From the NCBI RefSeq assembly GCF_016786305.1, contig NZ_JADWYV010000010.1: a DNA stretch of 64,000 bases, one strand, 5' to 3'. Of this stretch, positions 51,832-60,808 are shown one piece after another (the first letter of the stretch is position 1; each line of letters opens with the position of its first letter). The notes below the pieces were generated by a model, which made no database searches, was not told the DNA's origin, and saw only the letters and a list, made by a program, of their open reading frames with translations. This stretch comes from Pseudofrankia nepalensis (lineage in GTDB: Bacteria > Actinomycetota > Actinomycetes > Frankiales > Frankiaceae). Both the position numbers and the translations under genes were made by a program.

Positions 51832-53445
51832 ATGACGGCCGAGCAGTGCCGGCTTTCGGCCGCGGCCGATACTCGAGGCCTCACCTACTTCGCGCATGCG
51901 CTGGCTCTTGCCGCGCTCCACGGGCCTGGGCCCTGGCCTGACGGCGGCGAGCCGCTTCCTGACGAGCTTCGGGGTAGCGGGCGACAGCTGATGTCGGACG
52001 CGGTATCCGACGGTATCCGTACGTTCCACGTCGCCGACGAGACCGCCGACCCCGACGCCGTTCTCCTCGCCCACCAGGTCGAGGCGCTGGCCAGCAAGCC
52101 AGCCGATCCCGAGGCCATGCTCGCGGGGCTCGAACGCCTGCACGACGACGCCGCGGCCCGCGATCCGCTCGGGATCGCCGACGAACTGGTCCGTGTACTG
52201 GTGGCGGGCGACGTGCCCGCTGACCGGGTCCGCGCGGTCGGGCGGTGGCTCGCCGAGAACGGTTCGAACCGCGGAGCGGTGGCGCTCGGGCTCGTTCTGC
52301 TGGGCCATGCTGGGGACGAGCGTGACCGTGACCTGATCGTCCTGCTGGGCGCCCTCGACACGCTGACCCTGTATGCCGCGGTAGCACTGGCACGCAGCCA
52401 GCCAGACCGCGAACAGGCGCTGTTCCTGCTGGCCCAGCGCGTCGACGGCTGGGGCCGAATCCACGTGGTCCACCGGCTCGCCGACACGACCGATCCCCAG
52501 ATCAAGGACTGGCTGCTGCGCGGCGGCTACCGCAACACGGTTCTCGACGACTATCTCGCCCTGCTCGCGGCGACCACCGGTGACCTGCGCGGCGCGCTGA
52601 GCACCGAGCCCGTCGACGAGCCGCTACTCGACAGCGCTGGCGGCATCCTGGCAACCCTGGCCGACCTCGAGGGGCCTGCCGGGAACATGACGGACTATCC
52701 GGACGCTCCGGAGGTGATCGACCGGTATCTCACCCTGGTTTCCACCCGGCCGCCGACGGTCGCCCGGGTGACCGTGGCCCTGCGCCTCGCCGAGCTCCTC
52801 GCCTCCGGCATCGCCGCGTGGACGGACCTGCTCACATGGACCTGGACCGACGCCGACCGCGACCGGCTCTGGCGCCGCTGCCGCTACCTCGCCGAGCAGC
52901 CGGACTGGAAAGGGACCGTCGAGCGGGCACTGGACGACGCCGACCTCGGCCGGTTCTCCGCCGCGCTCTGGCCCGCGATCGAACTCGGCATCCCCGTCCG
53001 CCGGCGAATCCACACCCGGCTGCGGACCGCGCCGAACGACGGCTATCTGTGGATGATGCTGCTCGACTACGACAGCGCCGATCCCACCCTCGGCATCGAC
53101 CACGACCTGGCCCTCGCGGCCGAACTGCTGCCACTCGACGATCTCGTGGGGACGCCGACGCTCGAGCTCGGCTTCGGCCTGGGAGAGCCACTCCACACCC
53201 TCGACATTGTCGTCAGCCGGCTCGACGAACACCCCGGCAAAGGCTGGCCGCTCATCCGCGTCGCCCTCGCCGCCCCGACCATCCGCTGCCGCAACATGGC
53301 CCTGAAAGCACTGGAAACCTGGCCTCCCGACCTCGTGACCAGCACGATCGTCGAAGCCGTCACCGCCGCCCGCCACCGCGAACCCGACGACAAGGTACAG
53401 GCCCACATGGTGCGCCTGCTCACCTCCTGGACGGCCTCGACCTGA
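51832..53445 (+). CDS. Unknown helical-repeat protein (537 aa)
   Basis: 537 residues, rich in Ala and Leu with a regular helix-turn-helix pattern (LAHQVEALASKPADPEAML, LVRVLVAGDVPADRVRAVGR, TLYAAVALARSQPDREQALF, LLAQRVDGWGRIHVVHRLAD), so a HEAT or ARM-like scaffold is likely. The conserved-looking block WGRIHVVHRLADTTDPQIKD is followed by WLLRGGYRN. Homologues in actinobacteria are known to me only as hypothetical proteins. No catalytic motif, signal or membrane segment. It may mediate protein contacts; no partner is evident. Confidence 0.75.
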   Translation: MTAEQCRLSAAADTRGLTYFAHALALAALHGPGPWPDGGEPLPDELRGSGRQLMSDAVSDGIRTFHVADETADPDAVLLAHQVEALASKPADPEAMLAGLERLHDDAAARDPLGIADELVRVLVAGDVPADRVRAVGRWLAENGSNRGAVALGLVLLGHAGDERDRDLIVLLGALDTLTLYAAVALARSQPDREQALFLLAQRVDGWGRIHVVHRLADTTDPQIKDWLLRGGYRNTVLDDYLALLAATTGDLRGALSTEPVDEPLLDSAGGILATLADLEGPAGNMTDYPDAPEVIDRYLTLVSTRPPTVARVTVALRLAELLASGIAAWTDLLTWTWTDADRDRLWRRCRYLAEQPDWKGTVERALDDADLGRFSAALWPAIELGIPVRRRIHTRLRTAPNDGYLWMMLLDYDSADPTLGIDHDLALAAELLPLDDLVGTPTLELGFGLGEPLHTLDIVVSRLDEHPGKGWPLIRVALAAPTIRCRNMALKALETWPPDLVTSTIVEAVTAARHREPDDKVQAHMVRLLTSWTAST

Positions 53446-53695
53446 TCACGGCGATGAGCTGATCAACCCGGCGTTTCTACTGAACAGAGCTGTGGGAGCG
53501 CAACGAGACGGATGTCCGTTTTGACCAGCGAAAGCGAATGGTCAAGGCCCTGATAGCGCCGGTGGCCGACGCTATGGTTCCGGAACGCCGATTCGGCCGA
53601 TGACCGATGCCCTGGACCAGCGGGCCCTCGTTCTCTGGCGTGCCGGAACTCGATCCGGCGCCTCGCCCCGCGGTTTCGCTTTGCCCGCGACGACT

Positions 53696-54052
53696 TTAAT
53701 AGTCAGGAGGACGTGATTCCGGCGGGGGCGCGTCTCGTAGCGCGGCGATCAGCCAGGGGATGTCTGACGGTGGGAACCGGACCGCGATGAAGCGGGAGAT
53801 CGTGGCGGTCTCGCGTTCCCAGTGGGTGGGCTGGTCGGGCACCAGTGCGTCGAATCGGGCGAGAGCCTCCTCGGTGAAGGCGACATAGGCGAGTGGATCA
53901 CCGAGGTCGGGCGGGAGACCTCCCTGGCAGGAGTACCGGGTGTCAACGCCAGCAGCCCACAGCGCAGCGATCAGCTCGGCAATGCCCTCGTCGACCTGAA
54001 TCGGCCGGCCAGCGTGCCACAGGGTGACCTGCGGATGGTCGGTGTCGGTCAC
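53696..54052 (-). CDS. Small hypothetical protein
   Basis: 118 residues from GTG 54052, with GGAG 7 nt upstream. EGIAELIAALWAAGVDTRYS, then CQGGLPPDLGDPLAYVAFTE and SRFIAVRFPPSDIPWLIAAL. The D-T-x-x-S-C-Q-G motif with a following aromatic strand occurs in small actinobacterial and phage proteins of unknown function. The gene appears intact and stands alone. Confidence 0.6.
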   Translation of the reverse strand: MTDTDHPQVTLWHAGRPIQVDEGIAELIAALWAAGVDTRYSCQGGLPPDLGDPLAYVAFTEEALARFDALVPDQPTHWERETATISRFIAVRFPPSDIPWLIAALRDAPPPESRPPDY

Positions 54053-54399
54053 ACCCGTCTCCTTGCTTGGGGGTGCTAGAACTGGGCCACTGGCCTGACC
54101 TGGTGTTTTATGCGGCTGGCTCGTAGTCGTTGATCAGGCCGTCGGGGATCGGTCCGCGTTTGCTCCGTTCTGTCGCGGTGTCGGCCGACTTGCTGACCGC
54201 TGGCCGGATCCTCGAGGCCGAGCTGCCCCGGCGAATCGAGAGTCTCTGGACTCGCGGGGCAGCCCAGAAGGCCGCGGCGAGGCTGTCGCAGAGGTCGACG
54301 GTGGGGCGCGCTCCGACGATCGGGAGGCAGCGGACCTGATCGGGCGGCCAATAGTCCGCACGAATGCACCGCTGTCCGCTGTCCGCTGGCTTGGCTGGC

Positions 54400-54486
54400 A
54401 CTGTGCCCGAACACCCCTCGCCCCAACCGGGCACCCGGCTCGTAGCCCGGCAGCGCCGCCATGATCCGTTCCCTTTCCTCGATCAT
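54400..54486 (-). pseudogene. Ser/Thr kinase N-terminal scrap
   Basis: From ATG 54486 the minus strand reads MIEERERIMAALPGYEPGAR, then LGRGVFGH, the start of a bacterial Ser/Thr kinase Gly loop like that of the WD40 kinase at 36 kb (AALPGYTLGDEIGAGSFG). The match then ends. It is a broken or truncated kinase gene. Confidence 0.5.
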
Positions 54487-55057
54487 GAGGCGGTCGTGGT
54501 CCCGTGCCGACGACGGCCAGCATGCGCCATCCCGAATCCCCCCAAACGGGCCGCCACGCGATGCGCATGATCGTAGTACTAGCCCTGTCTTCCGCGCACG
54601 CTCCCGTGACCTTGCGACGATTCACCGCATGCTCAAGTCGGCCAACACGCTGACCTGCGGCGATGCCCACATACGCGGAAACGGACCTGGCGGCGCGCGA
54701 CACGGCGAGAACCGCCCCGCCGATCGTTTACCCGGGGCAGGGGCATACAGCGGACATCGCACAACACCGTCGTCGCCCGGCCGAACCACGAGATAGCCGC
54801 AGGCCACCCGCGGGCGCAGGCTGACCGCCGCGCACGCACAATAATCCGAAGCCTCTGATTCTCACTGAGAAGTGGAAATGTGCGCATTCCGCCGCTTCGG
54901 CGGCGCAGGTGTGGGCGGGTGCGGCGGAGGTAAGACTTCTCGTGCGCCCAGGGGCGGTGCGCCGGTCCGCGGCGCCAGGGACGGTGCGCGAGGCTGCTCG
55001 ACCTGGCTTGATTGGCTTTGCGCGGGAATGGGGCGCTCTGCCAGGGAGGATGATCTC
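54487..55057. other. Intergenic region upstream of the malic enzyme gene
   Basis: About 570 bp with no supported gene. Frames are Arg/Pro-rich shadows. It includes the promoter of the malic enzyme gene. Confidence 0.4.
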
Positions 55058-56764
55058 ATGGTTGTGGCGGGGGCGCGGCGAGGGTTCTGGTCCGGCGATG
55101 GAGGTCTTGTCACCACCGCCCGCGGGGCGGAGGTGCTCGACACGCCGCTACTGAACAAGGGGATGGCGTTCAGTCCTGGAGAGCGCAGAGCGCTCGGGTT
55201 GGAAGGGTTGCTGCCATCAGCCGTGCTGAGCCTGGACGAGCAGCTGGCCCGCGCGTACGAGCAGTACCACGAGCAGCCAACGGACCTGCTCAAGAACGTT
55301 TTCCTCGCCATGTTGCAGGACAACGACGAGGTGCTGTTCTACCGGCTGCTCGGTGAGCATCTGCGGGAGATGCTGCCGGTCGTGTACGACCCGACAGTGG
55401 GGGAGGCGATCCGCCGGTACAGCCACGAATATCGGCGTCCGCGCGGCGTCTACCTGTCGATCGACCGGCCGGATCGGGTGGCGGCCTCGCTCGCCGACCT
55501 GGGGCTTGGCGCCGCTGACGTGGATCTGATCGTCGCGTCCGACGCCGAGGAGATTCTCGGGATCGGCGACTGGGGTGTCGGCGGCATCGATATCGCCGTG
55601 GGCAAGCTCGCCGTCTACACGGCCGCCGCCGGCATCGACCCGGGCCGGGCGATACCCGTGGGACTGGACGTGGGCACCGACAACGAAGACCTGCTGTCCG
55701 ACCCGGCCTATGTCGGTAACCGGCATCGACGGGTCCGCGGGCCACGCTACGACGAGTTCATCGAGGCATACGTCAACGCCGCCAGCACACTCTTCCCGAA
55801 CGCGATGTTGCACTGGGAGGACTTCGGCCCGAGCAACGGCCGGCGGATCCTGGAGAAGTACCGGAACCGGGTGTGCACGTTCAACGACGACATGCAGGGC
55901 ACCGGCGCCATCACGCTCGGCGCGGTCCTGGGCGGGCTACGCGTTGCCGGGACCCGGCCGCGAGACCAGCGGATCGTCGTCTTCGGCGCCGGCACCGCCG
56001 GAGTGGGGATCGCCGACCAGCTCCGCGACGCGATCGTCCGGGACGGCGCGGAGCGGGACGCCGCCACCCGCCAGGTCTGGTGCATCGACCAGCAAGGGCT
56101 GCTCACGGACGACATGACCGATCTGCGCGACTTCCAGGTCCCCTATGCCCGGCCAGCGCGCGAGGTCACCGGCTGGCGACGGGAGGGCCGGATCGGCCTG
56201 GCCGAGGTCGTCGCCCAGGTCCACCCGACCATTCTGATCGGCACCTCCACCGTCCACGGCGCCTTCACCGAGGAGATCGTCAGGGAGATGGCAAGGCACG
56301 TCGACCGGCCGATCATCCTCCCGCTGTCCAACCCGACCGAACGCATCGAGGCAATGCCGAGCCAGCTGATCCCGTGGACAGCCGGCCGGGGACTGATCTG
56401 CACCGGGATACCGGTTCCGGCGGTGACCTACGACGGCGTCACGTACAGCATCGGCCAGGCCAACAACGCCCTGCTCTACCCCGGGCTCGGTCTCGGCGCC
56501 ACGGTCGCCCGCGCGAAGACGATCAGCGACGGGATGCTCGCCGCGGCCGCCGACGCCGTCGCCAGCCTGGCGGACGTGCGCGCACCGGGCGCCTCCCTGC
56601 TGCCCGAGGTGGACACCCTGCGCTCGGTGTCCGCCACGGTCGCGGTCGCGGTCGCGGACCGCGCCGCCGCAGAGGGCCTCGCCCGGGCCACCCTGACGGA
56701 CACGGCACGCCAGGTCCAGGACGCGATGTGGCAGCCCGAGTACCGCCCGATCAGCGCCGCGTGA
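55058..56764 (+). CDS. maeA: NAD-dependent malic enzyme
   Basis: 568 residues from ATG 55058, with GGAGGA 7 nt upstream; an upstream start at 55028 or 54872 is rejected. The length fits the large malic enzymes such as E. coli SfcA (565). Catalytic Tyr110 (PVVYDPTVGEA) and Lys183 (IAVGKLAVYTAA); metal ligands in HWEDFGPSNG and TFNDDMQGTGA; dinucleotide motif VVFGAGTAGVGIAD. It oxidatively decarboxylates malate to pyruvate, linking the TCA cycle to gluconeogenesis or NAD(P)H supply. Monocistronic. Confidence 0.92.
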   Translation: MVVAGARRGFWSGDGGLVTTARGAEVLDTPLLNKGMAFSPGERRALGLEGLLPSAVLSLDEQLARAYEQYHEQPTDLLKNVFLAMLQDNDEVLFYRLLGEHLREMLPVVYDPTVGEAIRRYSHEYRRPRGVYLSIDRPDRVAASLADLGLGAADVDLIVASDAEEILGIGDWGVGGIDIAVGKLAVYTAAAGIDPGRAIPVGLDVGTDNEDLLSDPAYVGNRHRRVRGPRYDEFIEAYVNAASTLFPNAMLHWEDFGPSNGRRILEKYRNRVCTFNDDMQGTGAITLGAVLGGLRVAGTRPRDQRIVVFGAGTAGVGIADQLRDAIVRDGAERDAATRQVWCIDQQGLLTDDMTDLRDFQVPYARPAREVTGWRREGRIGLAEVVAQVHPTILIGTSTVHGAFTEEIVREMARHVDRPIILPLSNPTERIEAMPSQLIPWTAGRGLICTGIPVPAVTYDGVTYSIGQANNALLYPGLGLGATVARAKTISDGMLAAAADAVASLADVRAPGASLLPEVDTLRSVSATVAVAVADRAAAEGLARATLTDTARQVQDAMWQPEYRPISAA

Positions 56765-56920
56765 CGACCTGACCCACAATCCCGGCCGTGAGGATCGCGT
56801 GGGCTTGGGCGCGAAGGGCGTCGGCCCAGGTGGTGGCGGCCCGTCACACCACGGTCGTACTACCTCGATGGCGGGCATGATCTGTTGCCTCCGGTCCACG
56901 GCGATCTTCGACCACGGCGT

Positions 56921-57976
56921 TCAGAGCGCCGCTCGCAGTGCTTCTACGGTCTCCAAGTCCGCGCAGGCCTGTGTCGCCCGCGCCGTCCCAAGCATCCCGA
57001 CCTCGATGGGCTGCCACTTGCTACCCATCGCCACCGCGGTGGTTGCCGCGACCCAGGAGTAGATCACCGATCGTCGATAGCGGTCCCACAAGACGTCGAA
57101 GGCAGGAGCGGTTGCCCCGGATTCGACGAGGACGCGGTGGTAGTTGCGCAGCCACGCCTCTTCGTTGTCCTGACGCTGCTCGGGAGTGCACGAGTTGCCG
57201 AGGTAGATGGCGACGTCACGGACGCCGGGGGACTGGCTGCTCACTGCCCAGTCGTACAGGCCTACCCTCTGACCGTCGACGAAGCGGTTGCCGAGATGGG
57301 TATCGCCGTGGATCAGCGTTCGCTCGCCGTCATCGAGTATCGCGGAGATGCGCTCGTGGTTGTCGATGAAGACCTCGCACAGCGCGTCGAATACCGGTGG
57401 GAAATCGTCCGAGTACTGTTCGCGCGCGCTCGCCACGAGCTGGGCACCGAACGGCCCGCGCATCGCCGTCGGCACCCAGGAGAGCTCGTCGTCGAAGCGG
57501 GGGTCCTCCCAGAAGTGGGCGTGGAGCCGGGCCAAAGATTCGATGAGCTGGCCAGCGAGTTCGTCGGGATGTGGTTCGAGCCGGGTACGGAAGGTGCATC
57601 CGCTGGCCGCGAGATCTTCCAGCACCATCACGTACTGGCTGGAGTCGTCCCCGACGGCGGCATAGTAGGCATGAGGGATGCGCAGTGGTGCCTCGCGGCC
57701 GAGACTTGCGTAAAAGCGCGCCTCGCGGCGGCCCATCTCGGTGGCGGCGACGAGCCTGCGTTGGGCTTCGTCGAACGGTGCCAGCTTGACGAAGACCGAG
57801 GCCGGGCCGTCCGAGCCCGCCTCGTAGGTCAGGCCTAGTCGCAACCGGCCTGTGGTGCCGGAGTCCTCTCGAAGCACCTCGAGGCGGGAGACGCGGCTGT
57901 CGGGCAGCGACGACGACAGGGCCCCGGTCAACCACTCGGCCGTGATCTCGTCGGGGCGGCTAGGAATCTCGATCAT
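56921..57976 (-). CDS. Phosphotransferase (aminoglycoside phosphotransferase-like fold)
   Basis: 351 residues from ATG 57976 with GGAGGAACC before it. APH/choline kinase fold: FVKLAPFDEAQRRLVAATEM near the N-lobe, MVLEDLAASGCTFRTRL as hinge, TLIHGDTHLGNRFVDGQRVG with catalytic HGDTHLGN, and GLYDWAVSSQSPGVRDVAIY as the metal site. Many Frankia and mycobacterial members act on acyl-CoA or small alcohols rather than antibiotics. Substrate unknown; it converges with the malic enzyme gene. Confidence 0.85.
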   Translation of the reverse strand: MIEIPSRPDEITAEWLTGALSSSLPDSRVSRLEVLREDSGTTGRLRLGLTYEAGSDGPASVFVKLAPFDEAQRRLVAATEMGRREARFYASLGREAPLRIPHAYYAAVGDDSSQYVMVLEDLAASGCTFRTRLEPHPDELAGQLIESLARLHAHFWEDPRFDDELSWVPTAMRGPFGAQLVASAREQYSDDFPPVFDALCEVFIDNHERISAILDDGERTLIHGDTHLGNRFVDGQRVGLYDWAVSSQSPGVRDVAIYLGNSCTPEQRQDNEEAWLRNYHRVLVESGATAPAFDVLWDRYRRSVIYSWVAATTAVAMGSKWQPIEVGMLGTARATQACADLETVEALRAAL

Positions 57977-58228
57977 GGTTCCTCCAGCTCTCCGACGCGG
58001 GCCATGGCGCGCAGCTTGAAATTTCTGGGCCTTCCCGGAGGGAGTGCGCGCAAGGGCGTTCAGCTCGTCGAGGTGTTCGGGCTACTTCTGCCTGGCGAGC
58101 CCGCGAGCAGCAAGACGCCCCCCTGGACGTGGGCGAGGGCCGGGGCGGTCTGCGCCCAGCGGGCGCGCACGCCGGGAAGCAGCGCGACGACGGTGTCGTC
58201 ACAGACAGCCCCCTCGCTGGCGCCGCGG

Positions 58229-59014
58229 TCATCCGAGCATCACGCCGCCGGCGTCCACGATGATCGACTGGCCGGTGATGGTGCGGCTCTCGTCGCTGGC
58301 GAGGAACAGCGCGGCGTTGGCGAGGTCGTCGGTCGTGGAGATGTCACGCAGCGCGGTCCCGGACAGCAGTGACGCGCGGTGCTTCTCATAGCCGATGCCC
58401 TGTTCGGAGGCGGTGCGCCGGACCCAGTTCTGCCAGAGGTCGGTGTCGATGCTGCCGGGGACGAGGCAGTTACAGCGGATTCCGAACTGACCGACTTCGT
58501 TGGCGACTGACTGAGTGAAGGCTCGCAGCGCCGCCTTCGCGGTCACGTAGTGGGTCTTGCGGGGCATCCCCCGGAAGCTGGCTGTCGAGGAGAAGTTCAG
58601 GATGACGCCAGTTCGACGTTCCAGCATCGACTGGTTGAGGACCTCGCGGGTGCACAGCATCGCCGCGGTGACGTCGATGCCGATAGTGCGGTCCCAGTTG
58701 TCCAGGGTCTGTTCCCAGATCCAGGTGTCCTTGCCGGGGGCGGCGGCGTTGTTGCACATGATGTCGACCTGCCCGAACTCGCCCACGGCGCGGGCCACCA
58801 TCGCGGCCACCTGGTCCTCGTCGGTCACGTCCGCGCGCATCGCGACCGCGTTCGGGCCGCAGGCCGCCGCGGCCTCGCGCACCAGGTCCTCTCGGCGGGC
58901 GGCGAGCAGGACCTTCGCTCCCTGCTGGGCGAAGAGTTTCGCCATGACCGGTCCAAGGCCGGTGCTGGCACCGGTGATGATCGCGACTTTGCCGGCCAGG
59001 CGTCCCGCGGTCAT
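58229..59014 (-). CDS. SDR family oxidoreductase
   Basis: 261 residues from ATG 59014. KVAIITGASTGLGPVMAKLF carries the Rossmann motif; NNAA at DIMCNNAAAPGKDTW replaces the usual NNAG; Ser and Tyr/Lys lie in VILNFSSTASFRGMPRKTHY with VTAKAALRAF. The ending FLASDESRTITGQSIIVDAG is typical of NAD(P)-dependent classical SDRs. The start overlaps the end of the SnoaL-like gene by 4 bp, so translation is coupled, as in the pair at 29.3 kb. Confidence 0.85.
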   Translation of the reverse strand: MTAGRLAGKVAIITGASTGLGPVMAKLFAQQGAKVLLAARREDLVREAAAACGPNAVAMRADVTDEDQVAAMVARAVGEFGQVDIMCNNAAAPGKDTWIWEQTLDNWDRTIGIDVTAAMLCTREVLNQSMLERRTGVILNFSSTASFRGMPRKTHYVTAKAALRAFTQSVANEVGQFGIRCNCLVPGSIDTDLWQNWVRRTASEQGIGYEKHRASLLSGTALRDISTTDDLANAALFLASDESRTITGQSIIVDAGGVMLG

Positions 59015-59514
59015 CGGCTGACCGCCGTGGACAGTTCCTGCATGGTGGCGCGCAGCAGGCTCCGGCCGGCTCCGGTGTCGTCCAGCAGCCGATTTGTCCG
59101 GCGCCGTACCGCCCAGGCGCCGTCGTCGAGAATCAGCTCCCAGCGGGCGGCGCTGACCCGCCACAGGTAGTACCGCCCGTCCGCGCGATCGCGGCGCATG
59201 ATCAGTGAGTAGGTGATGGCGGTGGCCGTGTCGCCGTCGATGTTGATCAGTGGTGGTCCCGCGATGTGGGCGGCGCCGGTCTGGATGAGGTTCTGGTGTC
59301 CGTCGGTGCGCAGCATGGCGGCGCGGCTGTCGTGTGGTGTGCCGTTTGCGTCCCAGTCGTAGACGCCGTCGTGCGTCCAGGTTGATGCGGCGAGGTCGGC
59401 CAGGCCCGCGTCGGCCGCTGGGCCGTAGGACAGGATCAGCCGTCTGATCGCTGCCTCGTCCTCGACTCGGCGTAGCCGCGCCTCCCACCCGGCCAGCTCT
59501 CCGACAGCACCCAT
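59011..59514 (-). CDS. SnoaL/NTF2-like protein
   Basis: 167 residues from ATG 59514, with a perfect AGGAGGT upstream; the longer frame to 59595 is rejected. EAAIRRLILSYGPAADAGLA, STWTHDGVYDWDANGTPHD, GPPLINIDGDTATAITYSLI, and YYLWRVSAARWELILDDGAW follow the SnoaL/NTF2-like pattern. Role likely isomerase-like or ligand binding in the same pathway as the overlapping SDR. Confidence 0.8.
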   Translation of the reverse strand: MGAVGELAGWEARLRRVEDEAAIRRLILSYGPAADAGLADLAASTWTHDGVYDWDANGTPHDSRAAMLRTDGHQNLIQTGAAHIAGPPLINIDGDTATAITYSLIMRRDRADGRYYLWRVSAARWELILDDGAWAVRRRTNRLLDDTGAGRSLLRATMQELSTAVSR

Positions 59515-59637
59515 GAGCACCTCCTGATCCCGCGCGGCGTCAGCTGCCACGCGTGCCGGCGTCTCCGTTCTCGCGGACCGCGGGCCGGCCCTCACGCGCC
59601 GCGCGACGGAGCGCCCACGACCACGTGACGAGCCTCA

Positions 59638-59653
59638 ATATCGAGGTCGATAT
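59638..59653. promoter_or_regulatory. Inverted repeat ATATCGA/TCGATAT
   Basis: Perfect 7-bp arms with GG spacer, about 125 bp upstream of the SnoaL-like gene start at 59514. AT-rich compared with surroundings; possible operator or promoter element of the SnoaL-SDR unit. Confidence 0.45.
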
Positions 59654-59714
59654 CAAGGCAGAGTCGCGGTCGTGGCCGTGAGCCACCCTCCCGACCCGCG
59701 AGCGGAGCGTACCC

Positions 59715-59750
59715 GAGGATCGGACGTTCTTGCGAGAACGTCCGATCCTC
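59715..59750. promoter_or_regulatory. 36-bp perfect palindrome (16-bp arms)
   Basis: GAGGATCGGACGTTCT (59715-59730) and AGAACGTCCGATCCTC (59735-59750) with loop TGCG. It lies 63 bp upstream of the start of the EthD-like gene and about 200 bp upstream of the divergent SnoaL gene. It could be a strong operator or a transcript hairpin; it has no U-tract. Perfect over 16 bp, so selection or recent origin is likely. Confidence 0.7.
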
Positions 59751-59812
59751 CCTCATGATGCCCAGGCGCGGCGCGGGCCGCTCGAGCGACGCCGACGGGT
59801 CGGAGGACCTTG

Positions 59813-60544
59813 ATGATCAGAGTGAAGGCAGCGTTCTTCAGCGCGACAGGACCTGCGCCCGTCGGGGACGACGGCGGCTACCTGCGCTGGCACCTGCTCG
59901 ACCACATGCCCGAGCAGTACCAGCTCCCAGGACTCGTCCACGCCACACGATGGATCGCCGACGGCGACTGCCAGCAGGCGCGCATCGCCGGCGACGGTCC
60001 CCTCGCCGACATCGGCAACGTCGTCAACTACCTCGTCGGGGACCCCGTCCAAAAGACCCACGACGACTTCATGGAACTCGGCCTGCGCCTCGCCGAGGCA
60101 GGACGCTTCCCCGAACGCCGCCCCTCGCTCCAACTGCGGCTGCTCGCCCTGCACCACTGGCATGCAGCCCCGCGCGCGCTGATCTCTGCCGAGGTCGTGC
60201 CCTTCCGGCCGCACCGAGGCGTGTTCCTGATCATCGAGGAGCCCGCCTCGGACGACGTCTCCAGTTGGCTTCAGTGGCTGCACGCCCAGCACTACCCGGC
60301 ACTCCTCCAGACGCCGGGGGTAGCCGGCGCCTGGCAATACGGCTCGACCGACTTCTGGCGGCTACACCCCGCCTGCCAGGGGCCGCCGCAGCACATCACC
60401 GTCGTCTACCTCGACGATGACCCACTCACGACCGCCAAGCGACTCGCTCCGAGCATCGAGCAGCGGTGGGCCTCGCGGGACGTACGGCCGCTGTTCGCGG
60501 GTCCGCTGCGATCCATGATCCAGTGGGAGGCGTGGCCGAGCTGA
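59813..60544 (+). CDS. EthD-like / dimeric alpha-beta barrel protein of unknown function
   Basis: 243 residues from ATG 59813 with GGAGGA upstream. WHLLDHMPEQYQLPGLVHAT, then DGDCQQARIAGDGPLADIGN and VVNYLVGDPVQKTHDDFMEL, look like EthD or dimeric alpha-beta barrel strands, with a second similar half (QWLHAQHYPALLQTPGVAG, then QHITVVYLDDDPLTTAKRLA). Two barrels in one chain suggest an internal duplication. EthD-like proteins assist oxidative degradation; here it is adjacent to a SnoaL-SDR pair and a binding lipoprotein. Confidence 0.65.
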   Translation: MIRVKAAFFSATGPAPVGDDGGYLRWHLLDHMPEQYQLPGLVHATRWIADGDCQQARIAGDGPLADIGNVVNYLVGDPVQKTHDDFMELGLRLAEAGRFPERRPSLQLRLLALHHWHAAPRALISAEVVPFRPHRGVFLIIEEPASDDVSSWLQWLHAQHYPALLQTPGVAGAWQYGSTDFWRLHPACQGPPQHITVVYLDDDPLTTAKRLAPSIEQRWASRDVRPLFAGPLRSMIQWEAWPS

Positions 60545-60808
60545 CCGGCCAGATGCCGATCGGCGAGCACGAACACGGCCGGCATCCGCGGACGACGACC
60601 CTCGAGGTCGCCGCGGCTCCGGCGGCAGCAGACGGGGACCGCGGACCAGTCCTGCTCCGCTCGTCCGTCCTTCGACAGACCAGACGGTCGAAGGAAACGG
60701 TCCCGACGGGGCGCTGCTCGCGGCCACGAACCACGTCGACGATCCCCGCCTGACGCGGCGTCGATGGCCGACGTCTGAACGGAAATCACTACGAAGTTGG
60801 AGACACCA

